From assembly GCA_963663265.2 (NCBI GenBank), contig CAXXXM010000002.1:1240001-1304000 (forward strand): a DNA stretch of 64,000 nucleotides, written 5' to 3'. Origin of the DNA: JAEXOD01 sp963663265 (GTDB lineage: Bacteria > Bacteroidota > Ignavibacteria > Ignavibacteriales > Melioribacteraceae). Below the pieces are notes generated by a model. It was not told the origin of the DNA. It made no database searches and saw only the letters and a list, made by a program, of their open reading frames with translations. The position numbers and the translations under genes are program-made. Below, one piece after another: positions 1-9,722 of the stretch (positions are counted from its first letter, which is position 1; the number at the start of each line of letters is the position of its first letter).

Positions 1-132
1 TTAGGGCTGATATTATGCAAAGAAATGGTTGAAAAAAACAAAGGTGATATTGGTGTGGAAAGTACTGTTAATGTTGGTAGTAGATTCTATTTCTCTTTAC
101 CAAAACCGAATATTGTTAAAATGGAGATTTGA
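1..132 (+). CDS. Histidine kinase, C-terminal fragment
   Basis: This is the last 43 codons of a gene that begins before the window. The residues LGLILCKEMVEKNKGDIGV followed by VGSRFYFSLP match the end of a HATPase_c domain: the helix after the G2 box and the closing strand with its G-S-x-F-x-F motif. It is therefore the ATP-binding tail of a sensor histidine kinase. Its TGA stop shares one base with the ATG of the next kinase gene (TGATG), so the two are probably translationally coupled and work together. Sensor domains and a possible receiver domain lie outside the window. Confidence 0.8.
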   Translation, partial: LGLILCKEMVEKNKGDIGVESTVNVGSRFYFSLPKPNIVKMEI

Positions 133-2621
133 TGAAAATTCAAAATAAAATTACTGTTCTACTTATTTTTATTATTGTCTTATTTGCTATTACTATTTAT
201 CTTTTCGAAAAGTCAGAAAGTGCCAAAATTCTTTCACAAATGAATGACCTACGCAGCGAAAAGAATATTTTGCTGGAAAAAGCTACCAATGTTTTGGGTA
301 AAAGTCTTTTTAACTACGTGTACGACTATACTTATTGGGATGAGATGGTTGAATTCGTCGAAAACCCTTCTGAAAAGTGGGCTTTTGAAAATATTGACCA
401 AACTTTAGAAACTTTTAATGCCCAAGTAGCATGGATTTTTAACAAAGACTTTAAGTTAGTTCATTCTGTTAGTAACCTTAATGATGAATCGATTAATAAT
501 CTTTTTTTAGATAAAAATGAATTAGATGAATTATTTCAACAAAACTATTTCCATCACTTTTTTATTAAAATTGAATCCGGTTTAATGGAAATAAGAACTG
601 CTCCTATTCAAAAAGGGAACGATTATGAAAGAATTTCTACTCCTCATGGTTATTTTATTGCTGGCAGAATTTGGAATAATAGTTATTTAACTGAATTAAG
701 TTTATTAACACAGTCTAAAATTGATTTGGTTTATAATGATTCAGTAAGCAGTAATAAAGTTTTGGACACATCCAAAGGGATTATCTGTTATCAACAATTA
801 AAAGACATTAACAATAAAAACGTTGGTACTATTGTTGCAGTAACAATACCCTTTGGCATTGAAGAATCAGAAAAAATCTTTAAAACTCAAACTCTTTTTG
901 CAATTGTTTTTGCCATATTTTTAACAACAATTATTTTTTACTTTTTTATAAAGTATGTTATATCCCCACTAAGACTAATTACAGAAAGTCTGAACACACA
1001 AAACATGAGTGTGTTAGATAAGCTTACTAATAAAACTAATGAATTTGGCGTACTTGCTAAATTAATTAAAGAATTTAACTCACAAAAACAAGAACTTTTA
1101 ACCGAGATAAGCGAAAGGCAAAAAGCCGAAGAATTCTTAAATCAAAACCAAGAATTGCTCCACACTTTAATAGATTCAATGCCGGATATTGTATGTTTTA
1201 AAGACGGAAATGGAAGATGGCTTGAAGCTAATGAATTTGATTTAGAATTATTTGATTTATGCCAAGTTGATTACAAAGGGAAAACCGATGCTCAATTAGC
1301 AGAAAACAGCCCGTTTCATACTGAAGTATTTTTGTCATGCATGGAATCCGACGAAATAGCCTGGCAAGCAAAAAAGATTACTCGAGGAGAGGAAATAATA
1401 AAAAAACCTAATGGCGAAACACTGGTTTTTGATATTATTAAAGTGCCACTTTATTATTCCGATGGTAAAAGGAAAGGATTGGTTGTAATTGGACGCGATA
1501 TTACAAAAAGGAAAAATTCAGAGAAAGCTCTTCAAGAAAGCGAAAAGAAATACCGTAAAATGTTCGAAAACATCCAAGATGTTTATTATCAAACTGATAA
1601 CGATGGAATAATTTTGGAAATCAGTCCATCTATTGAAAGATATACAGGCTTTAAGCGTGAAGTTTTAATCGGGGAACCGATTACTATGATATATTACAAT
1701 CCTGATGATAGAAAAAAACTGCTTTCTTATTTAGATAAATTAGGAGAATTGATTGACTACGAAGTTACCCTCAAAACATTTTCAGGTTTTCCTGTTTATA
1801 TGTCTGTAAACTCTCATAATTTATTTGACTTTGAAGGAAGAAAAATAGGCGTTGAAGGTTCAATAAGAGATGCAACAGAACGGAAAATAGCTGAGCGTGA
1901 ATTACTTAAAGCTAAAGATAAGGCTGAAGAATCAGAAAAGCTAAAATCCGAATTTTTAGCACAAATGTCACACGAAATTAGAACTCCGATTAATGCAATT
2001 TTAAGTTTTTCAAGTTTAATCCGCGATGAAATGGAAGATCAAGTTGAAGAGGACTTGAAAACCGCATTCAGTATTATTAAACGTGCAGGGAAAAGAATTA
2101 TCAGAACAATTGATTTAATTCTAAACATGTCTGAAATTCAAACAGGCACTTACGATGCTCACTTTAAACTTATCGATATTTTTGAGGATGTTATTGTAAA
2201 AAGTTATAACGAATTAAAACCTTATGCTAATGAAAAAAATATTGATTTACGTATTCATAAATTAACCTCTCAAACATACATTGTTGTTGACGAATATACT
2301 GTTGAGCAAATTATGAACAACCTTATAGATAATGCAATCAAATACACTATTGCCGGAAGTGTTGATATTTATATTAAGATAGATGAAAGAAAAAAACTCT
2401 GCGTTGAGATAATTGATACAGGAATTGGTATCTCAAAACAGTATTTCCCAAATCTTTTTACACCATTTTCTCAAGAAGAACAAGGATACACTCGAAAATA
2501 TGAAGGGAACGGATTGGGACTTGCGTTGGTAAAAAGTTATTGTACATTAAATGGTGCCGAAATTGAAGTTGATAGTGAAAAAGGAAAAGGAACTACTTTT
2601 AGGGTCATCTTTGCTAAATAG
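132..2621 (+). CDS. Membrane sensor histidine kinase (CHASE4-PAS-PAS)
   Basis: An 829-residue kinase of the inner membrane. It has an N-terminal membrane helix (about 7-25), an extracytoplasmic CHASE4-like sensor (about 45-190, with the typical YDYTYWDEM motif), a second helix (about 254-276) and a short HAMP-like linker. Two PAS domains follow (about 341-460 and 472-590). The HisKA domain has phospho-acceptor His614 in SHEIRTP. The HATPase_c domain has N box NNLIDNAIKYT, G1 box DTGIGIS and G2 box GNGLGLAL. No receiver domain is attached and no response regulator lies beside it here. The ATG at 132 overlaps the previous stop and has GGAG six bases upstream. A TTG three bases earlier is possible but less likely. 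Confidence 0.9.
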   Translation: MKIQNKITVLLIFIIVLFAITIYLFEKSESAKILSQMNDLRSEKNILLEKATNVLGKSLFNYVYDYTYWDEMVEFVENPSEKWAFENIDQTLETFNAQVAWIFNKDFKLVHSVSNLNDESINNLFLDKNELDELFQQNYFHHFFIKIESGLMEIRTAPIQKGNDYERISTPHGYFIAGRIWNNSYLTELSLLTQSKIDLVYNDSVSSNKVLDTSKGIICYQQLKDINNKNVGTIVAVTIPFGIEESEKIFKTQTLFAIVFAIFLTTIIFYFFIKYVISPLRLITESLNTQNMSVLDKLTNKTNEFGVLAKLIKEFNSQKQELLTEISERQKAEEFLNQNQELLHTLIDSMPDIVCFKDGNGRWLEANEFDLELFDLCQVDYKGKTDAQLAENSPFHTEVFLSCMESDEIAWQAKKITRGEEIIKKPNGETLVFDIIKVPLYYSDGKRKGLVVIGRDITKRKNSEKALQESEKKYRKMFENIQDVYYQTDNDGIILEISPSIERYTGFKREVLIGEPITMIYYNPDDRKKLLSYLDKLGELIDYEVTLKTFSGFPVYMSVNSHNLFDFEGRKIGVEGSIRDATERKIAERELLKAKDKAEESEKLKSEFLAQMSHEIRTPINAILSFSSLIRDEMEDQVEEDLKTAFSIIKRAGKRIIRTIDLILNMSEIQTGTYDAHFKLIDIFEDVIVKSYNELKPYANEKNIDLRIHKLTSQTYIVVDEYTVEQIMNNLIDNAIKYTIAGSVDIYIKIDERKKLCVEIIDTGIGISKQYFPNLFTPFSQEEQGYTRKYEGNGLGLALVKSYCTLNGAEIEVDSEKGKGTTFRVIFAK

Positions 2622-4161
2622 CTTGTTAAGCAATAGATATTATTTAGTTTTTTTATTGATGTTATTTTTGTTCTTACAAAACATAAAGGTTTGGGGACAA
2701 GATACAACAAAAAGTCAGGCTATAAAGCCGCAAGAAATTTTTATTAACAAACCTCTTGTTAAAGCTAAATATCCTCCATATCCGCTTATGGCTGGATTTT
2801 TATTAGTTAAAGAAGCAAATAGCGGTGATCCGTTTGCCCAGCATGAACTTGGCATTAGGTATATTCTTGGTAATGGTTTTCCTGTTGATACAGTTTTGGG
2901 AATAAGTTGGCTAAAAAAAGCTGTTCAAGCAAATATACCTGCCGCCCATTTTAACTATGCAATTATGTGTGCAAATGGCACAGGTGTAGATTGGAACCCT
3001 TTTGCTGCTTATATTCACTTTAAATACGCTGCTCACGCAGGGTTACCCGAAGGAGAATATATGTACGGTGTTACTTTTATTGATAATTTTGTTGTTAGCC
3101 GTAATATTTCAACTGCATTTTATTGGTTAAAAAAAGCTGAAAAAGATGGATTTGAACCTGCAAAAGAACTTATCAAAGAATTAATTAAAAGCGGTTATTC
3201 TGCTCCTCCTGATTCTGTTGTCCCTGTTGAAGAATCTATCGAACCGGTAGTTAGCCATCAGTCAACCATACTTGACCCGGGTTTAGAACCGGAATTTTTT
3301 AAATTTGAAAAAGATTCCACCGATCATACAGAAGAACAAAATTTTGTTAATATGATAAATGGTAAAAATATTAATGAAATTAAAGAATTTATTGGAAGTA
3401 AAATTGATACTGCCGATATTTCAGTTGATTCACTAAAAGCAATGGCTTTGGTTGATTCTGCTGCAGCTTATGGCAGCCCAGAAGCAATTTTTATAAAGGC
3501 AAACCAAACAACAAACTTTATTACTGCTGTTGAATTATATCTTGCTGCTTTGCGAAATGGTTATAATCAAGCTCTTTATAGTTTAAACAAAATTATAACT
3601 AAAAAAGAATTTAAAGATTTATTAAATAAACTTGTTAATAAAAAAGATGCCGCAGGGTTGTACGTCGTATCAATGTTGCGGTTATCTAATTTAAATTACG
3701 ATTTAACTTACGACCAAGCGGTGGATTTCTTAAAAAGTGCTGCTAATAAAAAGAATATTAACGCATTAAACGAACTTGGATTAGCTTATTATTCCGGCAA
3801 ATATGTTGATAAAGATAAAGATGCTGCTATTAAGTTATGGGAAATTGCTGCATCATTAAACAATAACGAAGCAAAACAAAGGTTAATTTTTACCAAAATG
3901 ATTGACGGGCATTCCGAAATCACTAACAATGATATTAAATACCTTCAAAAAGCAGTTGATTGCGGTTCAATATTAAGTTGTGCCGCATTAGGATTTGCTT
4001 ATGAAAAAGGTATTTTTGTTCCTATCAAAAAAGCTGTGGCTGTTCAATATTACAGAAGAGGGGCACATAGAGGCAATTATTATGCTTATACTCTTTTAAA
4101 AAGACTATATGATGAATTGAGACCTGAATACGATGAATTTACAATTTATACAGATGAATAG
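2611..4161 (+). CDS. Secreted Sel1-repeat protein
   Basis: Sel1-like repeats are about 36-residue helix pairs that act as protein-binding scaffolds. Clear copies include the stretch with AQHELGIRYILGNGF, then WLKKAVQANIPAAHFNYA, ALNELGLAYYSGKYV and AALGFAYEKGIFV, in an N-terminal and a C-terminal block split by an acidic linker. A hydrophobic N-terminus ending in VWGQ looks like a signal peptide, so the protein is probably periplasmic. The start is uncertain. The first ATG (2551) lies 71 bases inside the kinase gene without a good ribosome site. TTG at 2611 has AGGG at a suitable distance and TTG at 2623 is also possible. Overlap with the upstream kinase suggests one operon. The partner is unknown. 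Confidence 0.75.
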   Translation: MLNSLLSNRYYLVFLLMLFLFLQNIKVWGQDTTKSQAIKPQEIFINKPLVKAKYPPYPLMAGFLLVKEANSGDPFAQHELGIRYILGNGFPVDTVLGISWLKKAVQANIPAAHFNYAIMCANGTGVDWNPFAAYIHFKYAAHAGLPEGEYMYGVTFIDNFVVSRNISTAFYWLKKAEKDGFEPAKELIKELIKSGYSAPPDSVVPVEESIEPVVSHQSTILDPGLEPEFFKFEKDSTDHTEEQNFVNMINGKNINEIKEFIGSKIDTADISVDSLKAMALVDSAAAYGSPEAIFIKANQTTNFITAVELYLAALRNGYNQALYSLNKIITKKEFKDLLNKLVNKKDAAGLYVVSMLRLSNLNYDLTYDQAVDFLKSAANKKNINALNELGLAYYSGKYVDKDKDAAIKLWEIAASLNNNEAKQRLIFTKMIDGHSEITNNDIKYLQKAVDCGSILSCAALGFAYEKGIFVPIKKAVAVQYYRRGAHRGNYYAYTLLKRLYDELRPEYDEFTIYTDE

Positions 4162-4170
4162 GTGTTTATT

Positions 4171-5562
4171 ATGATTAAGATTGAAGAGATTTTTAATTTT
4201 CATGCAAATTACTGTTGCAATCAATTAAAAGAAAAGCGTTTTACTAATGCTCAAATGAGTCCTTTAGTTGAAAACTTAAAATCTTTTAAAGATTTTGAAG
4301 TTACTAAATTAGGAGAATCAATTGAAAAAAGAGATATTAATTTAGTTAAATTTGGCAACGGAAAATTAAAAGTATTTTTATGGTCACAAATGCATGGTGA
4401 TGAACCAACCGCCACAATGTGCTTTTTTGATATTTTTAATTTTTTTAATGCTGATGATAATTTCAATCAAATCAGAAATTTTCTTTTAGAAAACATTACT
4501 TTTTATTTTATTCCCATGCTTAATCCTGATGGTGCCGAACGAATTGATAGACGAAATGCTGCGGGTATTGATATTAATAGAGATTTTCTCAGACAATCAT
4601 CACCGGAATCCCAAATATTAAAAAACTTAGCTTTAAATATTAAACCTGATTTTGGGTTTAACATGCATGACCAAGATTATAGATGGGCTGCTGGTGACTC
4701 TAACCTATTGGCGACTATTTCTTTTTTGTCTCCCCCTTTTAATGTTGAAAAGTCTATTAACAGCCACAGAGAAAATGCTATTAAATTAATTGCTTCATTA
4801 AATAATCAACTACAACAGTTTGTGCCGGGCAAAATTGCTCGTTATTCCGATGATTTTGAACCACGTTCTTTTGGTGATAATTTTAGTAATTATTTTAGCA
4901 CTATATTAATTGAATCGGGAAGACACCCCGGAGATATAAACAAACATTTCACACGCAAACTTAATTTTGCAATACTTCTTAAAGCTTTTATTGAAATAGC
5001 TAACGAGGCGTACAAATCCACATCGATGGATGATTACTTTAAGATAGAAACAAATGGTAAGTTTTTATACGATATTATTTTAAGAGGTGTAACCCTAAAG
5101 GTTAATAATACTCAAACAAAAGTAGATTTATGTATTAATCGTGAAGAAGCGTATTATAAAAACGAAAGAATTCCATATTTAAAAAGTAACATTGAAGATA
5201 TTGGAGATTGTTCAAACGTTCAAGGAATTACAGAGATTGATTGCCATGAACTTTTTATTTCTTCTGCAAGTACAAAAAAAATTTTTAATAGTATTGAGAG
5301 TTTAACCTCTGAAGAAATTTTGGAATTTTACAAAAAAGGAATTTTATGTTTGGGAGTTGAAGAAGCTGAGAAATCTTATATTTCAAGTCCAATTAACATA
5401 AGCACTCAAGAGAATCCAAACACTTCTATAGAAATAGGCAATTCTGCTAACTTTTTGTTAACTGATAAGACAAATAAAATTAAATATTTAGTTTTTAATG
5501 GTTTATTGATTGATGTAAATTCAAGCGAACTGCCAGGCTTAAATGGTTTACATTTAGGGTGA
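4171..5562 (+). CDS. M14-family zinc carboxypeptidase
   Basis: A metallocarboxypeptidase-like protein of about 463 residues. The zinc-binding pair is His75 and Glu78 in MHGDE. It is followed by NPDGAERxxRRN and DINRDF (substrate-binding Arg/Asn region) and by FNMHDQ with His166 as the probable third ligand. ILIESGRHPGD may carry the catalytic Glu. No signal peptide is visible, so it is probably cytoplasmic and may trim peptides or muropeptides. ATG 4171 is chosen because AGGTG lies six bases upstream. A GTG at 4162, directly after the preceding stop, would add three residues. The close spacing suggests transcription with the Sel1 gene. The family call is firm; the substrate is unknown. Confidence 0.85.
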   Translation: MIKIEEIFNFHANYCCNQLKEKRFTNAQMSPLVENLKSFKDFEVTKLGESIEKRDINLVKFGNGKLKVFLWSQMHGDEPTATMCFFDIFNFFNADDNFNQIRNFLLENITFYFIPMLNPDGAERIDRRNAAGIDINRDFLRQSSPESQILKNLALNIKPDFGFNMHDQDYRWAAGDSNLLATISFLSPPFNVEKSINSHRENAIKLIASLNNQLQQFVPGKIARYSDDFEPRSFGDNFSNYFSTILIESGRHPGDINKHFTRKLNFAILLKAFIEIANEAYKSTSMDDYFKIETNGKFLYDIILRGVTLKVNNTQTKVDLCINREEAYYKNERIPYLKSNIEDIGDCSNVQGITEIDCHELFISSASTKKIFNSIESLTSEEILEFYKKGILCLGVEEAEKSYISSPINISTQENPNTSIEIGNSANFLLTDKTNKIKYLVFNGLLIDVNSSELPGLNGLHLG

Positions 5563-5582
5563 TTATGATTAGTCACCCTAAA
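5553..5582. terminator. Bidirectional hairpin terminator
   Basis: Perfect 10-bp arms TTTAGGGTGA and TCACCCTAAA around a 10-base loop sit between two convergent genes. The TGA stop of the carboxypeptidase lies inside the left arm. There is no strong T run on either side, so termination is inferred from stem strength and position. Confidence 0.6.
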
Positions 5583-5612
5583 CAAAATTATAATTAACAA
5601 AAATTACTAAAT

Positions 5613-7394
5613 CTAATTTTTTTGTAGGAGAGATTGTATATAAGGATCTTTCTTTTTAAGAAACTCAGTATCATATGTATTGGATCTTAACAAAATCTTT
5701 TCTTCGAGAATTAATTTTAATTCAATTTCCGGAGTGTCGTGAAAAATATCCTTATAAGTTTTACTGTTGGTGATATCCAACATTCCTTCTATTCGGTACA
5801 AAATATGTGAGTTGGGTAGTTCAAACATGGAAGGATTTACTCCAAATCCTAAAATCCTTCCGGTTGGTACCCCAACAGATTGCAATTGTTTTGAATAATA
5901 ACAAGCATTAACCAAACTACCGGCAGCTGAAAAGCTGTTTTCATTAAAGAGTACAAATATTGGACCTGAATAGTTAATAGAGTTTTGGACTCTGTCAACC
6001 AAGTTATATTTTTCTGTTAGGTATACCAAATTTAGATCTTGCAATTTGCCTGTTAATTGGACATACTTATCATTATCTCCAATACACTTTGCAAAATCAA
6101 TACTAACCGGAATTGTATCATTCGAAATAGTTGCCAATACGCTTGACCATACCCAATCAGAACCACCCGGATTTCCGCGGACATCAATAATAATCTTTTT
6201 TATTTTATCTTCTTTGTGTTTAAGAATTTCATTAACATAAAAGTCTTTTTCACTCATTTGAGGTATTCTTATATATAGAATATTTAAGTTTTCCCAATAA
6301 TCAACAAAACCGATTGGTCTTTTTCTATTTTGGTTTTCTTTATTTGCCGAATTATTTGTTAAATTGACATCTTTAGTTATAAGTTTAACATCGGTCTTTA
6401 CTTTTTTATCTTTCACAATAAAAGTTAACGTTACTATTGTATCTTCAATAATATCGTTTTGTAATAAATCTTCCGAATAAAAATGTTTATTATTATAATC
6501 CCAACTCAAAAAGCCACACTTATCTAAGCTTTTATAAAGAAATTTTATGGGAGTAAGTCCATTAATTTCTATTAATTTCGACTTTTGAGGAATTATTGTA
6601 TTATTGTTCTTATATTCCGAACCTAAAAAATAATTACCGTTAACATATATTAATTCCGGCAGATTGTCTTTCAACACATACTTGCTTACATATAGTTTAC
6701 CTAATTTATCGGCAATAGCACAATTTTCTAAAGGTTGTCCGTTACAATACATATTTAGCGGACTTTGTCCTACTATACTCGTGTGCCCATCTTGACAAAT
6801 TATTAACGCTCTTTTTACTAACAAGGCAAACTGTTCTAATGAATTGTACCCTTCAATTTCTTTCCTAAGATCAGAAAATATTTTTGAATAATTCATTTTA
6901 CATTCTTTTTCACGTACTTTAATGTGAGGACTATTTTTAGTTATTGTCGCAACTAGAGTATCGTAATCAGCATACATCTGTTCTTTTGTTAAAACAGGAA
7001 ATTCTATTGAGTCGAGTTCTTTCCAAAAACTATCAATTTTTTTATCAATGGCAACATCCCATTGTTTCCATTCATCTGTTTTATAAAATGGTTCAAAGTC
7101 TTTGTATTTATCCATAATAAACGATTTATTTATATAACCTGCTTCAATCATTTTATTTAGATTTTCAAAAACTTTTTCCTTATTGTTTGCATTTGCCCAA
7201 CAAGCTGCTGCACTTAAATATGTTTTTGAACTTTTATTCCCTTCTTTAATGCTTTTTTCAAATAACTCGCCTGCTGCTGAATATTCTTTTGAATTAAATT
7301 TTTGCATTGCAAGTTGATACAAACTATCCGAAACAGTACCGGCATTAATTACGATCGAATTCAATAAAAACAGCACAAATAAAATCTTTTTCAT
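5613..7394 (-). CDS. S41-like peptidase with N-terminal TPR region
   Basis: A secreted protein of 593 residues. It has a signal peptide ending near INAG and a TPR-like segment to about residue 90 (QKFNSKEYSAAGELFEKSI). A C-terminal tail-specific protease (S41) fold follows. IIIDVRGNPGGSDWVW (near 405) is the S41 signature strand-turn, and NSFSAAGSL (near 488) carries the probable nucleophile Ser. I could not place the general-base Lys, so activity is likely but unproven. It lies 33 bases after a DUF4097 lipoprotein gene on the same strand, so it is probably the last gene of the sigma/anti-sigma/DUF4097 operon. It could process envelope proteins under that control. Confidence 0.8.
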   Translation of the reverse strand: MKKILFVLFLLNSIVINAGTVSDSLYQLAMQKFNSKEYSAAGELFEKSIKEGNKSSKTYLSAAACWANANNKEKVFENLNKMIEAGYINKSFIMDKYKDFEPFYKTDEWKQWDVAIDKKIDSFWKELDSIEFPVLTKEQMYADYDTLVATITKNSPHIKVREKECKMNYSKIFSDLRKEIEGYNSLEQFALLVKRALIICQDGHTSIVGQSPLNMYCNGQPLENCAIADKLGKLYVSKYVLKDNLPELIYVNGNYFLGSEYKNNNTIIPQKSKLIEINGLTPIKFLYKSLDKCGFLSWDYNNKHFYSEDLLQNDIIEDTIVTLTFIVKDKKVKTDVKLITKDVNLTNNSANKENQNRKRPIGFVDYWENLNILYIRIPQMSEKDFYVNEILKHKEDKIKKIIIDVRGNPGGSDWVWSSVLATISNDTIPVSIDFAKCIGDNDKYVQLTGKLQDLNLVYLTEKYNLVDRVQNSINYSGPIFVLFNENSFSAAGSLVNACYYSKQLQSVGVPTGRILGFGVNPSMFELPNSHILYRIEGMLDITNSKTYKDIFHDTPEIELKLILEEKILLRSNTYDTEFLKKKDPYIQSLLQKN

Positions 7395-7427
7395 AATAAT
7401 ACTTCTTCAAAATAGAGTAACAAAAAA

Positions 7428-8555
7428 TTATTTTTTCTTTAAAACAACTTTCCCGTTTCCAGATGATAATTCAACTGTGTATTTTCCAGAGCCATTATTT
7501 CCGGAAGCTCGTAAAGTTTCACCATCAACTTCATATTTTAAATTAAAGTCACTATCTATATAGTTTTCATATTTATCATCTTCTGGGAAAAAGCCGTTAA
7601 CCTTTATTTGGAAGTTTACATCCGCATCGGAAGGAATTTCCAACTCTACATTACCTGCATTTGTTGATAAAACAACATCATCGGATATTTTCTCACACTT
7701 AACTTCTATGGTACCACCCATTGTTTTAGCATTGATTCCACCATCAACTTTTTCAACAAAAACCGAGCCTCCCATAGTAGATGCCTCAACTGTACCTTTT
7801 ACATAGTCGATACTTATATTTCCACCCATAGTACTAACTCTACCATTAGTCAACATTTTATCTAATCTAATATTACCACCCATTGTCTTTACTGTTACAC
7901 CATCTGAACCATCTTTTTTCTGCAAGTTTACATTAGCAGTAGTTATGTTTCCGCCCATTGTTTCAACATTTAATTCTCCATCTACAGAATCAAGGTTGAT
8001 ACTGCCACCCATTGTTTTAATTTTACCATCTAATTCTGAGTTGGTTACCGTAACATTCCCACCCATAGTAGTAAAATCTGCAGTCCCTTTTAATTTATTA
8101 AAATCCAAACTGCCACCCATTGTTTTCCCTGCTAAAGAACCTGTAACTTCATCAATAGAAACCGCTCCGCCTGTTGTATGGAAATCAATATTAAAGGTTT
8201 TAGGCACTTTAATGCTTGTTTCTACTTCATGAAAATGATTATTCTTTTTTTTGTTTTTATATTCAGCTCTTAAAACTACTTTATCGCCATCATGAGAAAA
8301 ATCGAATTCAATTTTATTTAAGTCTTTATCATTCCCATCTATTACAACATTTACAACATTTTTATCCCAACCTTCTATTTTCAAATTGGTACCAATTTCA
8401 AATTCAATTACTAACAATTCGCCACTCTTAACAGAAAACTCCTTAGAAATTTTGCCATCAGCATAAATTAAAGAATCTTTTTCTTCTTTTGTAAAAGTAT
8501 TAGTTGTGCATGCTGCTAATAACAAAACGATAAACAACCATAAATATTTTTTCAT
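7428..8555 (-). CDS. DUF4097 lipoprotein with eight TMGG rungs
   Basis: A 375-residue lipoprotein. The signal sequence ends in the lipobox LLAAC. The body is a DUF4097-type beta ladder in which TMGG followed by N, S or T recurs eight times at spacings of about 16-25 residues, as expected for a right-handed beta-helix or beta-ladder. It starts 11 bases after the neighbouring DUF4097 gene, with GAGGA before the ATG. DUF4097 proteins commonly lie beside ECF sigma/anti-sigma pairs but their function is not established. A structural or signal-sensing role at the envelope is inference only. Confidence 0.85.
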   Translation of the reverse strand: MKKYLWLFIVLLLAACTTNTFTKEEKDSLIYADGKISKEFSVKSGELLVIEFEIGTNLKIEGWDKNVVNVVIDGNDKDLNKIEFDFSHDGDKVVLRAEYKNKKKNNHFHEVETSIKVPKTFNIDFHTTGGAVSIDEVTGSLAGKTMGGSLDFNKLKGTADFTTMGGNVTVTNSELDGKIKTMGGSINLDSVDGELNVETMGGNITTANVNLQKKDGSDGVTVKTMGGNIRLDKMLTNGRVSTMGGNISIDYVKGTVEASTMGGSVFVEKVDGGINAKTMGGTIEVKCEKISDDVVLSTNAGNVELEIPSDADVNFQIKVNGFFPEDDKYENYIDSDFNLKYEVDGETLRASGNNGSGKYTVELSSGNGKVVLKKK

Positions 8556-8566
8556 TTTATCCTCAC

Positions 8567-9721
8567 TTAATTTCTTAATTTCTTAATTTTTATATCTGAA
8601 TAATTAGCTTCTATATATACCTTCGGGCTTCCTCCACCATTTATTTCATAAGTTTTGGTAAAAGTATAATTCTTTTTATTACTTTTAGTAACAAATGATT
8701 CAAAATCAGACAAAATAGTACAGCCATCATCATCATATGAATTATAACCTTTTAATTCAGCTTCAATAGTAATTCTTGCATTAGACGGGATATATAAGTA
8801 AACATCCCCTGAACTTGATTTTATTACACTTTTAGTTGCACCTTGAGGATTGAGCTCAACATGCACATCTCCTGCCATAGTTTTTGTTTGTATTGAACCG
8901 GTAATTTTTGATATTCTTATATCTCCACCGCTGCTTTCGGCAATTATTGAACCTTTGGCACTTTTAACATTAATATCTCCACCAAGAGTTTTAAGTTTAA
9001 CTTCTCCAAAAAGTTCTCCTGTATTGATATCTCCACCATGAGTAATTAAATCACCGCCACCATCAACATCGCCAATTCTAATATCGCCCCCCATTGTATT
9101 TAACTGTATATACTTTGTCGCTTTTTTTATTCTTATATCGCCACCAAGAGTTTCCAGAAATATTTTACTTCCGGATAATACTCCAAAAATTAATTCACCA
9201 CCATTTGTCTTTGTGTTAATTTTTCCTGATATATCTCCTCCTCGAATATCTCCGCCAGCTGTATAAGCTGTAAAGTCACCGTTTATATTTGCAGTTTTTA
9301 TTTCTCCACCATTTGATGAAATTTTAACATTCCCGGTTATGTCGTCACCAATTATTACATCGCCAAAATTGGCTTTTATTGTAACATTAATTTTTTTAGG
9401 AACAGTAACCCGTATATCCGCACTATAATCCCAACCGTTTCTTAAATCAGAAGCTATTAATAATGTGTTATTTTTTTGGCTGAATTTGAAATAATCTTCA
9501 AGTTCTTCATCATTTCCTTCTCCATCAAGCCTAACCAACACTTCATCCTTGTTCCATGTATCTATTCTTATACTACTTTGCATTAACTCTATATTAACAT
9601 TGCTTCCTTTTACAACTGTAAAAGACTTTGTGACACCGTATCTATCTCTGCTTTCAGCCTTAACAAGCAAAGCAGAAAGTAATATTAACATTATTACAAT
9701 TAGTTTTGTTTTATCTTTCAT
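8567..9721 (-). CDS. Secreted DUF4097 beta-ladder protein
   Basis: A 384-residue paralogue of the next gene. The signal peptide is MKDKTKLIVIMLILLSALLVKA, with no lipobox Cys, so it is probably soluble in the periplasm or exported. Nine rungs carry GG-D/E or AGD motifs (TNGGELIF, TLGGDIRI, TMGGDIRI, THGGDINT, TLGGDINV and others), the DUF4097 pattern. The ATG is separated by one base from the stop of the anti-sigma gene, and its ribosome site GGAGAG lies in that gene's end, so translation is coupled. One lipidated and one soluble paralogue side by side suggest a pair with different locations. Confidence 0.85.
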   Translation of the reverse strand: MKDKTKLIVIMLILLSALLVKAESRDRYGVTKSFTVVKGSNVNIELMQSSIRIDTWNKDEVLVRLDGEGNDEELEDYFKFSQKNNTLLIASDLRNGWDYSADIRVTVPKKINVTIKANFGDVIIGDDITGNVKISSNGGEIKTANINGDFTAYTAGGDIRGGDISGKINTKTNGGELIFGVLSGSKIFLETLGGDIRIKKATKYIQLNTMGGDIRIGDVDGGGDLITHGGDINTGELFGEVKLKTLGGDINVKSAKGSIIAESSGGDIRISKITGSIQTKTMAGDVHVELNPQGATKSVIKSSSGDVYLYIPSNARITIEAELKGYNSYDDDGCTILSDFESFVTKSNKKNYTFTKTYEINGGGSPKVYIEANYSDIKIKKLRN

Positions 9722-9722
9722 T

